Positions 50,853 through 59,065 of a stretch of DNA of 64,000 bases are shown piece by piece. This DNA is from Phycisphaerales bacterium. GTDB taxonomy: Bacteria; Planctomycetota; Phycisphaerae; Phycisphaerales; UBA1924. A program made the position numbers and the translations under genes. Every line of letters starts with the position of its first letter. The first letter of the stretch is position 1. The notes under the pieces are model-generated. The model searched no databases and had not been told where the DNA came from. It was given only the letters and a program-made list of their open reading frames with translations. The stretch is taken from the NCBI GenBank assembly GCA_020850415.1, contig JADZER010000037.1, forward strand, positions 248,001 through 312,000. Direction: 5' to 3'.

Positions 50853-50941
50853 CGACGAACCAACAGCGCATCCGGGGTGGGGCGCCGCCGGCCCCAGGCG
50901 AAGACGGAACCGCCTGAGGCACCGGCCGCGGAGTCCCGAGC

Positions 50942-51985
50942 ATGCTGCGACGAAAGCTCCTTGCCAGGATCGGTCTCTTGATCAGCGCCTTTGTGTGCGG
51001 CGCGGTCGTTGCCGTGGTGCTGCTCCAGCGGGTGGTGCATGAGATCGACCGGGTGAACGAGGACACGGCCCGGCTGACCGACGGCGTCAACGAGCTGGCG
51101 GCGTCGATCACGGCGCTGGAGGCCCAGCGCCTCACCGGAAGCGCCGCGGTCGAGCCGACGGCCGAGCTGTTCGCGGCGTCGGCGGTGGACGGGGCGATGG
51201 ACAAGCTGGCGTCGCACCCGGTGACCCAGGGCCCGAACGGCGAGGCAGCGGAGGTGTTTATCCGCATTTCGTCCGTGCTGCCGGCGTTCACCCGGGGCCA
51301 GCACGCGGCGAGCGACGCGGAGGCGCTCGCCTCCTCGATCGCGCTGCGGGGGGAGGTGCGGACGCTCGGGCAGATCACCTCCCGCTACGCGGCGGCGGAG
51401 CGGGAGGCGCTGGGCCGGCACTTCCGCATGCTGGTGCTCGGCCTTACACTGGCGGCCATCGTGATGGTGAACGCCTCGGTCATCGTGCTGCTGCACACCG
51501 CGTACATGATCCTGCGTCCGGTGGACCAGCTGGTGGCGGCCAGCCGCGAGCTGGCCCTCGAGCGGTTCGATCACCGGGTGCAGATCGACCAGGAGGACGA
51601 GTTCGGTGAACTGGCGCACGCGTACAACCAGCTGGCCGAGCAGCTCGAGGCCAACGAGCAGCGGAAGATGGAGACGCTGCGCCAGGTCGCGGTCGCGTTG
51701 AACCACGACCTGAACAACACGCTGGCGGCGATCGAGCTGGAACTGCGGCTCGCGGACCTGCAGACGGGCGGCGACCCCAAGCTGGCCGAGCGGTTCACCC
51801 GGATGCACAAGAGCGTGGCCCGCGTCGCCAAGGCGGTGAGGTCGCTCGCGGAGGTGCGCCGGATCGTGCTGACCGAGTACATGCCGGGGCAGCTGATGCT
51901 CGATCTGGAGCGTTCGGTGAGCGACGGGGACGCGCCGGCGGCGACCGATGTCCCGTCGGCGGCGCAGGAGGCCCCGCACCCGTGA
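50942..51985 (+). CDS. Membrane HAMP-HisKA protein without ATPase domain
   Basis: A 347-residue protein. Helix 1 is at about residues 8-28, followed by a periplasmic helical domain of some 135 residues, helix 2 at about 163-188 and a HAMP domain (190-240). A dimerisation/phosphoacceptor-like helix follows, with His255 in VALNHDLNNTLAAIELELR. The sequence then ends without the N, G1, F or G2 boxes of a catalytic ATPase domain. It overlaps the next gene, a complete kinase, by four bases (GTGA). It may be phosphorylated in trans by that kinase or modulate it. Confidence 0.8.
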   Translation: MLRRKLLARIGLLISAFVCGAVVAVVLLQRVVHEIDRVNEDTARLTDGVNELAASITALEAQRLTGSAAVEPTAELFAASAVDGAMDKLASHPVTQGPNGEAAEVFIRISSVLPAFTRGQHAASDAEALASSIALRGEVRTLGQITSRYAAAEREALGRHFRMLVLGLTLAAIVMVNASVIVLLHTAYMILRPVDQLVAASRELALERFDHRVQIDQEDEFGELAHAYNQLAEQLEANEQRKMETLRQVAVALNHDLNNTLAAIELELRLADLQTGGDPKLAERFTRMHKSVARVAKAVRSLAEVRRIVLTEYMPGQLMLDLERSVSDGDAPAATDVPSAAQEAPHP

Positions 51986-53379
51986 GCGCCGGCCTCTCTC
52001 CACCGCCGGGCGCGTCATGCCCCCCCACGCGACGGCGGCCCGGGGAGGTCGCGCGGCTGTCGGTGCTCCGGACCGAGCTGCGCTGGCTCATGCGCCTGCG
52101 CTGGGGCGCGGGGGCGCTCTTTGTGCTGGGCTCGCCCCTGGGCCTGCTGCTTGCCGACGCGCCCGCGCCGCCGGTGTGGATCGGCGTCATCGGGCTGGTC
52201 ATCCTCGCCCACAACGGGCTGGCCACGATCATCGAGCGGTGGACGCCCGAGCTCCGCCAGCGGCTGGTGGCGCTGGAGCGGTTCGCGGGCCTGCAGGTGG
52301 CGGCGGACCTGGTGTGCCTGGCGGGGCTCATCGCGGTCACCGGCGGGCTGCTCAGCCCGGTCCTGGGGTTCGTCGTCTTTCACATGGTCTTCGCGGCGCT
52401 GCTGCTGGCGAGGGCGTGGGCGTACGGCGCGGCGGCGGCGGCGGTGGGGCTCCTCGCCTGCGGGCTGCTCGTGACGGGGCGGTGGCCCGCCGATCCGCCC
52501 GGGGCGATGCTGTTCGTGGGGTGGGCGGCGACGCTGGTGGGCACGGTCTTCGTGAGCGAGCGGATCGCCTCGACGCTGCACCGGCGGGAGCGGGCCCGGA
52601 TCCGCAAGAACCGGCGACTCCGCGAGCTGGCGACGATGCTGCGCACGCAGCAGGGGGCGATGGTCCAGCACGAGAAGATGGCCGCGATGGGGCGTCTGGC
52701 CGCGGGCGTGGCCCACGAGATCAACAACCCGCTGGCGAGCATGGACGGGGCGCTGCAGCTGATGGAGCGCAACCCCGAGGCGCCACCCCGCCCGTCGACG
52801 GTCCGCGCGCTGCGGGACCAGGTCCGCCGGATCCAGGAGACGGTGCGCGAGCTGACGGCGTTCGCGCACCCGGACCGGAGCCTGGGCGAGCCCGTGCCGC
52901 TGAACTCGGTGGTGAGCGGGGCGCTGCGGATGCTGGAGTTCGACCACCGGGTGCGCCGCTGCCGCGTCGAGACCGACCTTGGCGCGTCGTCGGGGCTTGG
53001 GTGTGTGGCGCCGCGGTCCTTGCAGCAGGTCATCATGAACCTGGTCCTCAACGCGCTGGACGCGGTCGCCGACCGGCTCGAGCCCGTGGTCGCCGTCCGG
53101 TCGAGCCGGCACGAAGGGCGGTGCATGATCGAGGTCGCCGACAACGGCGTGGGGATCCCCGCCGAGAAGCTCGCGGAGATCTTCGAGCCGTTCTACACCA
53201 CCAAGCCGGTGGGCTCGGGGACCGGGCTGGGGCTGTCGATCAGCCAGAGCCTGATCCGGGAGCTTGGGGGGGAGATCCGGGTGTCCAGCCAGCCGGGTGT
53301 CGGGACGACCTTCACGGTCGTGGTCCCGGCGCACGCGGGCCCCGAATCAGGTGCGGGGGCGGATAGCTGCGGGACCTGA
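51982..53379 (+). CDS. NtrB-like membrane histidine kinase
   Basis: A 465-residue protein. Five or six membrane helices (about 40-195) precede a short coiled coil and the HisKA domain with His245 in AAGVAHEINNPLASM. The complete HATPase domain follows: N box MNLVLNALDAV, G1 VADNGVGIP, F box FEPFYTTKPVGSG and G2 GTGLGLSIS. The HEINNP type is typical of NtrB-class kinases that pair with NtrC regulators, matching the gene two positions upstream. The signal is unknown; the multi-helix sensor could detect quinone state or a membrane signal. Confidence 0.92.
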   Translation: MSAGLSPPPGASCPPTRRRPGEVARLSVLRTELRWLMRLRWGAGALFVLGSPLGLLLADAPAPPVWIGVIGLVILAHNGLATIIERWTPELRQRLVALERFAGLQVAADLVCLAGLIAVTGGLLSPVLGFVVFHMVFAALLLARAWAYGAAAAAVGLLACGLLVTGRWPADPPGAMLFVGWAATLVGTVFVSERIASTLHRRERARIRKNRRLRELATMLRTQQGAMVQHEKMAAMGRLAAGVAHEINNPLASMDGALQLMERNPEAPPRPSTVRALRDQVRRIQETVRELTAFAHPDRSLGEPVPLNSVVSGALRMLEFDHRVRRCRVETDLGASSGLGCVAPRSLQQVIMNLVLNALDAVADRLEPVVAVRSSRHEGRCMIEVADNGVGIPAEKLAEIFEPFYTTKPVGSGTGLGLSISQSLIRELGGEIRVSSQPGVGTTFTVVVPAHAGPESGAGADSCGT

Positions 53380-53398
53380 CAAACCAGGGGTATGCACT

Positions 53399-53414
53399 TG
53401 GATGGATGCTCGCG
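53399..53414 (+). promoter_or_regulatory. Weak sigma-54-like element before the tetraheme gene
   Basis: TTGGATGGATGCTCGC has GG and GC ten bases apart but poor flanking consensus. A TATTCT -10 box at about 53450-53455 is an alternative promoter, with a leader of about 25 bases. Confidence 0.25.
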
Positions 53415-53484
53415 GGGCCCCGGCAGAGGAAAAGACAGCTAGATAGCGATATTCTCATCCGAATACCCTCAGGTGCGCCATTCC

Positions 53485-54192
53485 ATGACCAGGCACCACG
53501 AGCACCCCGATCCGGAACGCCCGGCCAGCCGGCCTGCCTGGCTTGTCGGGCCCGCGTTCGGCCTGCTGGCGGTCTGGTTCGTCTGGTTCGCGCCGGCGCC
53601 GCAGATCCCGGCGTCGGGCAGCGTGCAGATCGGTAAGGCGGCCCTTGGGCCGACAGCGCGGGCGACCGTCAAGGCTGACCCGCCGATCACGCGGGTCGGG
53701 GCGTACGAGTACCGGTGCAGCGACTGTCACCGGCTGTTCCAGAACGAGGCGGAGAAGACGGTCGGGCGTGTGCAGCACACCGAGATCGTGCTGGACCACG
53801 GGCTGAACGACCGGTGCCTGTACTGCCACAGCCAGGCGGACCGGGACCGGCTCGTCGCGCGGGACGGGGCCGGGCTCTCGTACGCGCAGATCCCCGAGCT
53901 CTGCGCGCGGTGCCACGGCACGACCTACCGCGACTGGCAGCGTGGGACGCACGGCAAGACGCTCGGCTCGTGGCGGAGCGCGAGCCCGGAGCGGCGGCGC
54001 CTGACCTGCTCGGAGTGTCACGACCCGCACGCGCCGGCGTTCGCGCCCGAGGCGCCGCTCCCGGGACCGCACACGGCGCGCATGGGTGAACCGCCCGCCG
54101 GCCATCGGCCCGAGGGTGGGGGCCCGCCGTCGGCGCCGTTCGTGGGCGCCGGGGGAGCGCGGGGATCGGGAGAGGGGGGGGCGGGCCGATGA
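53485..54192 (+). CDS. Tetraheme c-type cytochrome (NrfB-like position)
   Basis: A 235-residue protein with an N-terminal membrane or signal segment (about 20-40). Four CXXCH motifs follow (CSDCH, CLYCH, CARCH, CSECH), then a Pro/Gly-rich tail. It probably hands electrons from the NrfD-FeS module to the octaheme protein. GTG 53473 is an alternative start; ATG 53485 is preferred for its distance from the TATTCT box. It overlaps the Fe-S gene by four bases. Classical NrfB has five hemes, so this is an analogue in position rather than a proven orthologue. Confidence 0.82.
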   Translation: MTRHHEHPDPERPASRPAWLVGPAFGLLAVWFVWFAPAPQIPASGSVQIGKAALGPTARATVKADPPITRVGAYEYRCSDCHRLFQNEAEKTVGRVQHTEIVLDHGLNDRCLYCHSQADRDRLVARDGAGLSYAQIPELCARCHGTTYRDWQRGTHGKTLGSWRSASPERRRLTCSECHDPHAPAFAPEAPLPGPHTARMGEPPAGHRPEGGGPPSAPFVGAGGARGSGEGGAGR

Positions 54193-55217
54193 CGATCCGC
54201 ATCTGGGAGGGCAAGTCCGCCGGGGCGCCCGGCCCCTGTGGGGCGGAGCCGGGGTTCACGCGCCGGGGCTTCCTCCGCGGGGCGACCGGCGCGGTCGGGG
54301 GGATGGCGGCGCTGGCGGCGGCGCTGAGCCCGCTGCGGGACCTGCCCGACGACGCGTTCCCCTCGCTCGAGGAGTTCCTCCAGAAGCACTACAAGGAGAT
54401 GACCCCCGCCGAGCTCGCGGACGCGATGGAGCGCGTCCGGGCCGAGGTCGAGGGGCGGTACGGCGTGGTCCCGACGGTCAGGGACTACCCGCCGATCGAG
54501 GGCGTGCGGTTCGCGTTCGCGCTGAACCTCTCGCGGTGCATCGGCTGCCGCAAGTGCGTGCACGCGTGCGTGGAGGAGAACAACCTGAGCCGTTCGCCCG
54601 AGGTGCAGTACATCCGTGTGCTGGAGATGCCGCGGGGCACGATGGACCTCGCGCGGGGCGATCACCACTACGATCGGGCGGAGGTGCCGGACGGGGGCCA
54701 CTACTACCTGCCGGTGCAGTGCCACCAGTGCGCCAACCCGCCGTGCGTGAAGGTGTGCCCCGTCGGGGCGACCTGGCAGGAGTCCGACGGGATCGTGGTG
54801 ATCGACTACGACTGGTGCATCGGGTGCCGGTACTGCGAGGCGGCGTGCCCGTACTGGGCGCGTCGGTTCAACTTCGCGGAGCCGACGATCCCGGATGGCG
54901 GGCTGAACCCGGACATGGGGTATCTCTCGAACCGTCCGCGCCGGCGGGGCGTGGTGGAGAAGTGCCACTTCTGCCTGCACCGGACGCGCCGGGGGGAGAT
55001 GCCCGCGTGCCTGGAGGTCTGCCCGGTGGGGGCGCGGAAGTTCGGGGATGTCCTGGACCCCCAGAGCGAGGTCTCGCAGATCCTCAGGACCAAGCGGGTG
55101 CTCGTCCTCAAGGAGGAGGTCGGCACCCTCCCGCGGTTCTTCTACTACTTCGACGAGCGGTACCCGCGTGACGCGGGGTCGCCGGGCCCCGGCGAGGGCG
55201 GGGAGGCCGGCCCGTGA
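54189..55217 (+). CDS. Tat-exported four-cluster 4Fe-4S protein (NrfC/HmcB-like)
   Basis: A 342-residue protein. The twin-arginine signal FTRRGFLRGA (Arg25-Arg26) precedes a ferredoxin-like domain with four cysteine sets: CIGCRKCVHAC, CHQCANPPCVKVCP, CIGCRYCEAACP and CHFCLHRTRRGEMPACLEVCP. This matches the periplasmic electron-transfer subunits NrfC, HmcB, DsrO and PsrB that work with NrfD-type membrane proteins. It is coupled by four-base overlaps to the tetraheme gene before it and the NrfD gene after it. Confidence 0.92.
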   Translation: MTIRIWEGKSAGAPGPCGAEPGFTRRGFLRGATGAVGGMAALAAALSPLRDLPDDAFPSLEEFLQKHYKEMTPAELADAMERVRAEVEGRYGVVPTVRDYPPIEGVRFAFALNLSRCIGCRKCVHACVEENNLSRSPEVQYIRVLEMPRGTMDLARGDHHYDRAEVPDGGHYYLPVQCHQCANPPCVKVCPVGATWQESDGIVVIDYDWCIGCRYCEAACPYWARRFNFAEPTIPDGGLNPDMGYLSNRPRRRGVVEKCHFCLHRTRRGEMPACLEVCPVGARKFGDVLDPQSEVSQILRTKRVLVLKEEVGTLPRFFYYFDERYPRDAGSPGPGEGGEAGP

Positions 55218-56500
55218 GGGACTACCTGACCTTCCTGTCACGGTGCGTGGCCCTGAGCTTCGTGGGCGGGCGCGTCTACTACGCGTGGATGTTCCTGCTG
55301 ACCGTGCTCGCGCTGGTCGGGCTCAACGCCTACGCCAGGCAGCTCGCGCACGGGCTGGCGGTCACCGGCATGACCGACCAGGTCTCCTGGGGGCTCTACA
55401 TCGGCAACTTCATCTACCTCGACGGGCTGGCGGCGGCCGTGGTGCTGCTGGTCATCCCCGCGTACATCTACCGGAACCGGGCGCTGCGCGATGTCGTGAT
55501 CTTCGGCCAGCTGTTCGCGGTCGCCGCGGTGATCATGTGCATGCTGTTCGTCGCGGTGGATCTGGGCCGGCCCGACCGGTTCCTGCACCTGTTCGCCCGG
55601 CCCAACTTCCCGGACTCGATGCTGACCTGGGATGTGATCGCGCTGGGCGGCTACCTGCTGCTGAATATCCACCTGACCGGGTACCTGGTCTTCTGCCAGT
55701 ACCGGAAGCGCGAGCCCGACCTCCGCCGCTTCGTGATCCCGTTCGTCCTTGTCGTGATCGTGTGGGCGATCACGATCCAGGCGGTCGCGGCGTTCCTGCT
55801 GTCGGGCCTGGGCGGGCGCCCGTTCTGGAACTCGGCGGTGGTGGCGCCGCGGTTCCTGGCCTCGGCGTTCGCGGCGGGGCCGGCGTTCATGATCCTGACG
55901 CTCGAGTGCATCGCCAGGGGCACGGGCTATAGGGTGCCGCGCGAGGGGCTGATGACGCTCCGGGGCATCATGACCGTGGCGCTGGCGCTGCACATGTTCC
56001 TGCTGGGCAGCGAGCTGTTCACGGCGTTCTACACCGGCTCGGCGCACGCGGGCTCGGCGCGGTACCTGTTCCTGGGGCTGGACGGGCACACCGGGCTTGT
56101 CCCGTGGATCTGGACGGCGATCGCGCTGAATCTCTGCGCGCTGGGCGTCCTCTTCACGCCGGCGAGCCAGAACCTCGCGATGCTCTCCGGCGCGTGCGTG
56201 ATGCTGATCGTCGGGGTGTGGATCGAGAAGGGGATGGGTCTGATCGTGCCGGCGTTCGTCCCCACGCCGCTGGGGGAGATCGTGGAGTACGCCCCGACGC
56301 TCGACGAGGTGCTGGTGACCCTGGGCGTGTGGGGCCTGGGGCTGCTGCTCTACACGATTCTCGTCCGCGTCACGGTCCCGGTGCTGACCGGCCGGCTCAC
56401 GATCGACACGCCCGGGCGCGGCGCTCGCCGTGCCGCGGGGGCGCCCGCCCCGCGCCGGCCCGGGGCAAGCCAGTCCGCAGAAGAGGAGATCCGCCCATGA
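55214..56500 (+). CDS. NrfD/PsrC-family quinone-reactive membrane subunit
   Basis: A 428-residue protein with about ten membrane helices. The NrfD/DsrP/HmcC pattern includes SWGLYIGNFIYLDGLAAAVVLL, LFVAVDLGRPDRFLHLFARPNF and WIEKGMGLIVPAFVP. It exchanges electrons between the quinone pool and the Fe-S partner encoded just upstream. GTG start with a four-base overlap. The Arg/Pro/Ala-rich C-terminal tail (about 395-428) is unusual, and the octaheme gene starts inside its last codons. Confidence 0.92.
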   Translation: MRDYLTFLSRCVALSFVGGRVYYAWMFLLTVLALVGLNAYARQLAHGLAVTGMTDQVSWGLYIGNFIYLDGLAAAVVLLVIPAYIYRNRALRDVVIFGQLFAVAAVIMCMLFVAVDLGRPDRFLHLFARPNFPDSMLTWDVIALGGYLLLNIHLTGYLVFCQYRKREPDLRRFVIPFVLVVIVWAITIQAVAAFLLSGLGGRPFWNSAVVAPRFLASAFAAGPAFMILTLECIARGTGYRVPREGLMTLRGIMTVALALHMFLLGSELFTAFYTGSAHAGSARYLFLGLDGHTGLVPWIWTAIALNLCALGVLFTPASQNLAMLSGACVMLIVGVWIEKGMGLIVPAFVPTPLGEIVEYAPTLDEVLVTLGVWGLGLLLYTILVRVTVPVLTGRLTIDTPGRGARRAAGAPAPRRPGASQSAEEEIRP

Positions 56501-57924
56501 GTGCGACCGTGTTCGCGATAGCCGCCGCCGTGGCGCTGGGCCAGGTGTTCGGGCCCAAGCAGCTGAGCGTGGAGTCGGCCAAGTGCGCCGCCTGCCACCA
56601 GCAGGACAACGCGGGGCTGGTGCAGCAGTGGGGGGCTAGCCGGCACTTCGGCGCGAATATCGGGTGCTACGAGTGCCACGGGGCGGACCCTGCCGACGCC
56701 GACGCGTTCGAGCACTACGACCAGTCGATCTCCGTGCTGGTGACGCCGAAGGACTGCGGGCGGTGCCACGCGCAGGAGGCCGAGGAGTTCGCCGGGAGCC
56801 ATCACGCCGCGGGGGGCCGGATCCTGGGCTCGCTGGACAATGTCCTGGCGGATGTGGTGGAGGGGAACAGGGCGATGGAGACCCCCGGGCACCCCGAGGG
56901 CGTGGCCGCCAGCGCGGTCAACGGGTGCTGGCAGTGCCACGGCGTGGAGGTGCGGGTGATCGGCGATGGCGAACTCGACCCGGCGACCTACCCGAACTCG
57001 GGCATCGGGCGGATCAACCCCGACGGCTCGGAGGGGGCGTGCAACGCCTGCCACCTGCGCCACGAGTTCAGCGTCGCGCAGGCGCGCCACCCCGACACCT
57101 GCGGCAAGTGCCACCTGGGGCCCGACCACCCGCAGAAGGAGATCTACGAGGAGTCCAAGCACGGCATCGCGTTCTTCGGCCACCTTGACGAGATGAACCT
57201 CGGCAGCCCCAAGTGGGTCGTGGGCGAGGACTACTGGGCGGCGCCGACCTGCGCGACCTGCCATGTGTCGGCGACGCGGACCCAGCCCATCACGCACGAT
57301 ATCGGGATGCGGATCAGCTGGAACAACCGCCCCGAGGTGTCCACGCGCCCCGAGCTGGCGGACGCGAAGATGGGGCTGCCCGGGAAGAATGTCCCCTGGC
57401 AGGTGCGGCGCGGCAACATGCAGGATGTCTGCACCAACTGCCACGCCGAGCAGTGGGTCGAGAACTTCTACGAGCAGTACGACGCGCTGATCGAGCTGTA
57501 CAACGAGAAGTTCGCCAAGCCCTCGCAGGCGCTCTACGCCCTCAGCCTCCCGCTCAAGGAGGTCGCGGCCCCGTTCACCACGGAGGCCGACTGGTCGTAC
57601 TGGGAGCTGTGGCACCACGAGGGCCGGCGCGCCCGCCACGGCGCGGCGATGATGGCGCCGGACTACACGCACTGGCACGGCACCTACGATGTCGCCAAGA
57701 ACTTCTACATGCAATTCGTCCCGGCCCTCCGCGGGATGATCCGCGACGGTGAGAGCTCTGGAGACCCCGCACGGGTCGAGGCGGCCGCGGCCCTGCGGGC
57801 CAAGCTCGACGGGGTGCTCAGCTCCGACGACCACAAGTGGTTCCTCGGCAAGACCGACCCGGCGGAGTTGGAGCGCCGGCGCAAAGCCCAGGAGGAGTTC
57901 AAGGCCCGGTACGACGGCGACTGA
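56497..57924 (+). CDS. HAO-family octaheme c-type cytochrome
   Basis: A 475-residue secreted protein with a short signal (residues 1-16) and eight CXXCH motifs starting at residues 30, 57, 87, 144, 182, 202, 252 and 312. The stretches GACNACHLRHEFSVAQARHP, CGKCHLGPDHPQKEIYEESK and HHEGRRARHGAAMMAPDYTH (about 373-392) are typical of the hydroxylamine-oxidoreductase-like octaheme family. Members oxidise hydroxylamine or hydrazine, or reduce nitrite and hydroxylamine (epsilonproteobacterial type). The gene is fused in operon (ATGA overlap) to NrfD, which favours a reductase or a quinone-coupled role. Whether the Tyr cross-link of true HAO exists here cannot be decided from sequence alone. Confidence 0.88.
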   Translation: MSATVFAIAAAVALGQVFGPKQLSVESAKCAACHQQDNAGLVQQWGASRHFGANIGCYECHGADPADADAFEHYDQSISVLVTPKDCGRCHAQEAEEFAGSHHAAGGRILGSLDNVLADVVEGNRAMETPGHPEGVAASAVNGCWQCHGVEVRVIGDGELDPATYPNSGIGRINPDGSEGACNACHLRHEFSVAQARHPDTCGKCHLGPDHPQKEIYEESKHGIAFFGHLDEMNLGSPKWVVGEDYWAAPTCATCHVSATRTQPITHDIGMRISWNNRPEVSTRPELADAKMGLPGKNVPWQVRRGNMQDVCTNCHAEQWVENFYEQYDALIELYNEKFAKPSQALYALSLPLKEVAAPFTTEADWSYWELWHHEGRRARHGAAMMAPDYTHWHGTYDVAKNFYMQFVPALRGMIRDGESSGDPARVEAAAALRAKLDGVLSSDDHKWFLGKTDPAELERRRKAQEEFKARYDGD

Positions 57925-57991
57925 CGGGGCCCCGCGCCGCACCGTGTCATACCCTGTCATGCCGTGCCCGCGGCACCTTCTGCGCGCCCGT

Positions 57992-59065
57992 TCAGCCGGC
58001 CTCGATCAGCACGCCCTCGCCGGTCAGGCCCGGCCCGAAGCTCAGGGCGCCGATGAGGCCCGTCGTGCCGCGCCGGAGCAGCGCGTCGAGCACCCACAGC
58101 ACGGTGCCCGAGGACATGTTCCCGTGCCGGTCGAGGACGCCGCGCGAGGCGTCCAGCGACTGGTCGGGCAGCCCCAGCCCGCGCTCGACCGCGGTCAGGA
58201 TGTCCCGCCCGCCGGGGTGGACGGCCCAGGCGGCGACATCGGCGCGGGAGAGGCCGAGGGCGCCGAGCCACTGGTCGGTCCAGGGGCCGACCGCCCGACG
58301 CAGCACGCCGGGCACCCGGGGGGAGAGGCGCATCTCGAAGCCGTGCTCGCCGATCGTCCAGGACATCAGGTCGCGCGTGCCGGGGAACACGCGGCTGCCG
58401 AACGCCCGGAGGCGCGGGGCGTCCGGGCGGCCGCCGGCGCCGCCGACGACCGCGCACGCGGCACCGTCGGCGAAGATGGCGTTGGCGACCTGCTGGTCCC
58501 ACGGCGCCTGGGCCTGAAAGTGCAGGCTGCAGACCTCGACGCAGACGACCATGGCCAGGGCGCCGGCGTGCGCCCGCACAAAGGCGTCGGCGAGCGCGAG
58601 CCCGTTGATGGCCCCGTGACAGCCCATGAAGCCGACATGGGTGCGCGAGATCTCCGGGCGAAGGCCGAGCAGGTCGATCAGCGCGTGGTCCAGGCCGGGA
58701 GATTCGGCGCCGGTGCAGGAAACGGTGATCAGGTGCGTGACCGCCTCGGCCGGGCGCGCCGCCGTCGCCAGCGCCGCCCTGCTCGCGTCCCCGGCCAGCG
58801 CCCCGGCGTGCCGGCGGTACCGGGCCAGACGGGCGGCGGTGGTCGGACCCCGCGGGGGGTCGGTGTGGAGCAGGTCGGCGCTCTCGCCCCCTTCGCCGAG
58901 GATGCTGCCCCGCTCGGAGACGCCGGCGTTCGCGTAGAGCTCGGCGAGGCGTTCCTGATCGGCGTGGGGGGAGATCTGTGCCGCGAGGCGCAGGCCGGCG
59001 GCGCGCGACAGGCGCGTCGCCGGCGAGGCGACCCCGATCGCGAGCAGGCGCGGGTCGGGGCTCAC
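57992..59065 (-). CDS. Type III polyketide synthase (chalcone-synthase-like)
   Basis: A 357-residue enzyme with the full catalytic triad: Cys149 (HVGFMGCHGAING), His283 (AWAVHPGGRDIL) and Asn316 (DRHGNMSSGTVLWVL). It extends an acyl starter with malonyl-CoA to give alkylresorcinols or pyrones. GTG 59065 overlaps the stop of the flavin hydroxylase gene. The set PKS, hydroxylase and methyltransferase equals the planctomycetal alkylresorcinol cluster and the Streptomyces srsABC operon. The starter is probably a long-chain acyl group, inferred from context. Confidence 0.9.
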   Translation of the reverse strand: MSPDPRLLAIGVASPATRLSRAAGLRLAAQISPHADQERLAELYANAGVSERGSILGEGGESADLLHTDPPRGPTTAARLARYRRHAGALAGDASRAALATAARPAEAVTHLITVSCTGAESPGLDHALIDLLGLRPEISRTHVGFMGCHGAINGLALADAFVRAHAGALAMVVCVEVCSLHFQAQAPWDQQVANAIFADGAACAVVGGAGGRPDAPRLRAFGSRVFPGTRDLMSWTIGEHGFEMRLSPRVPGVLRRAVGPWTDQWLGALGLSRADVAAWAVHPGGRDILTAVERGLGLPDQSLDASRGVLDRHGNMSSGTVLWVLDALLRRGTTGLIGALSFGPGLTGEGVLIEAG

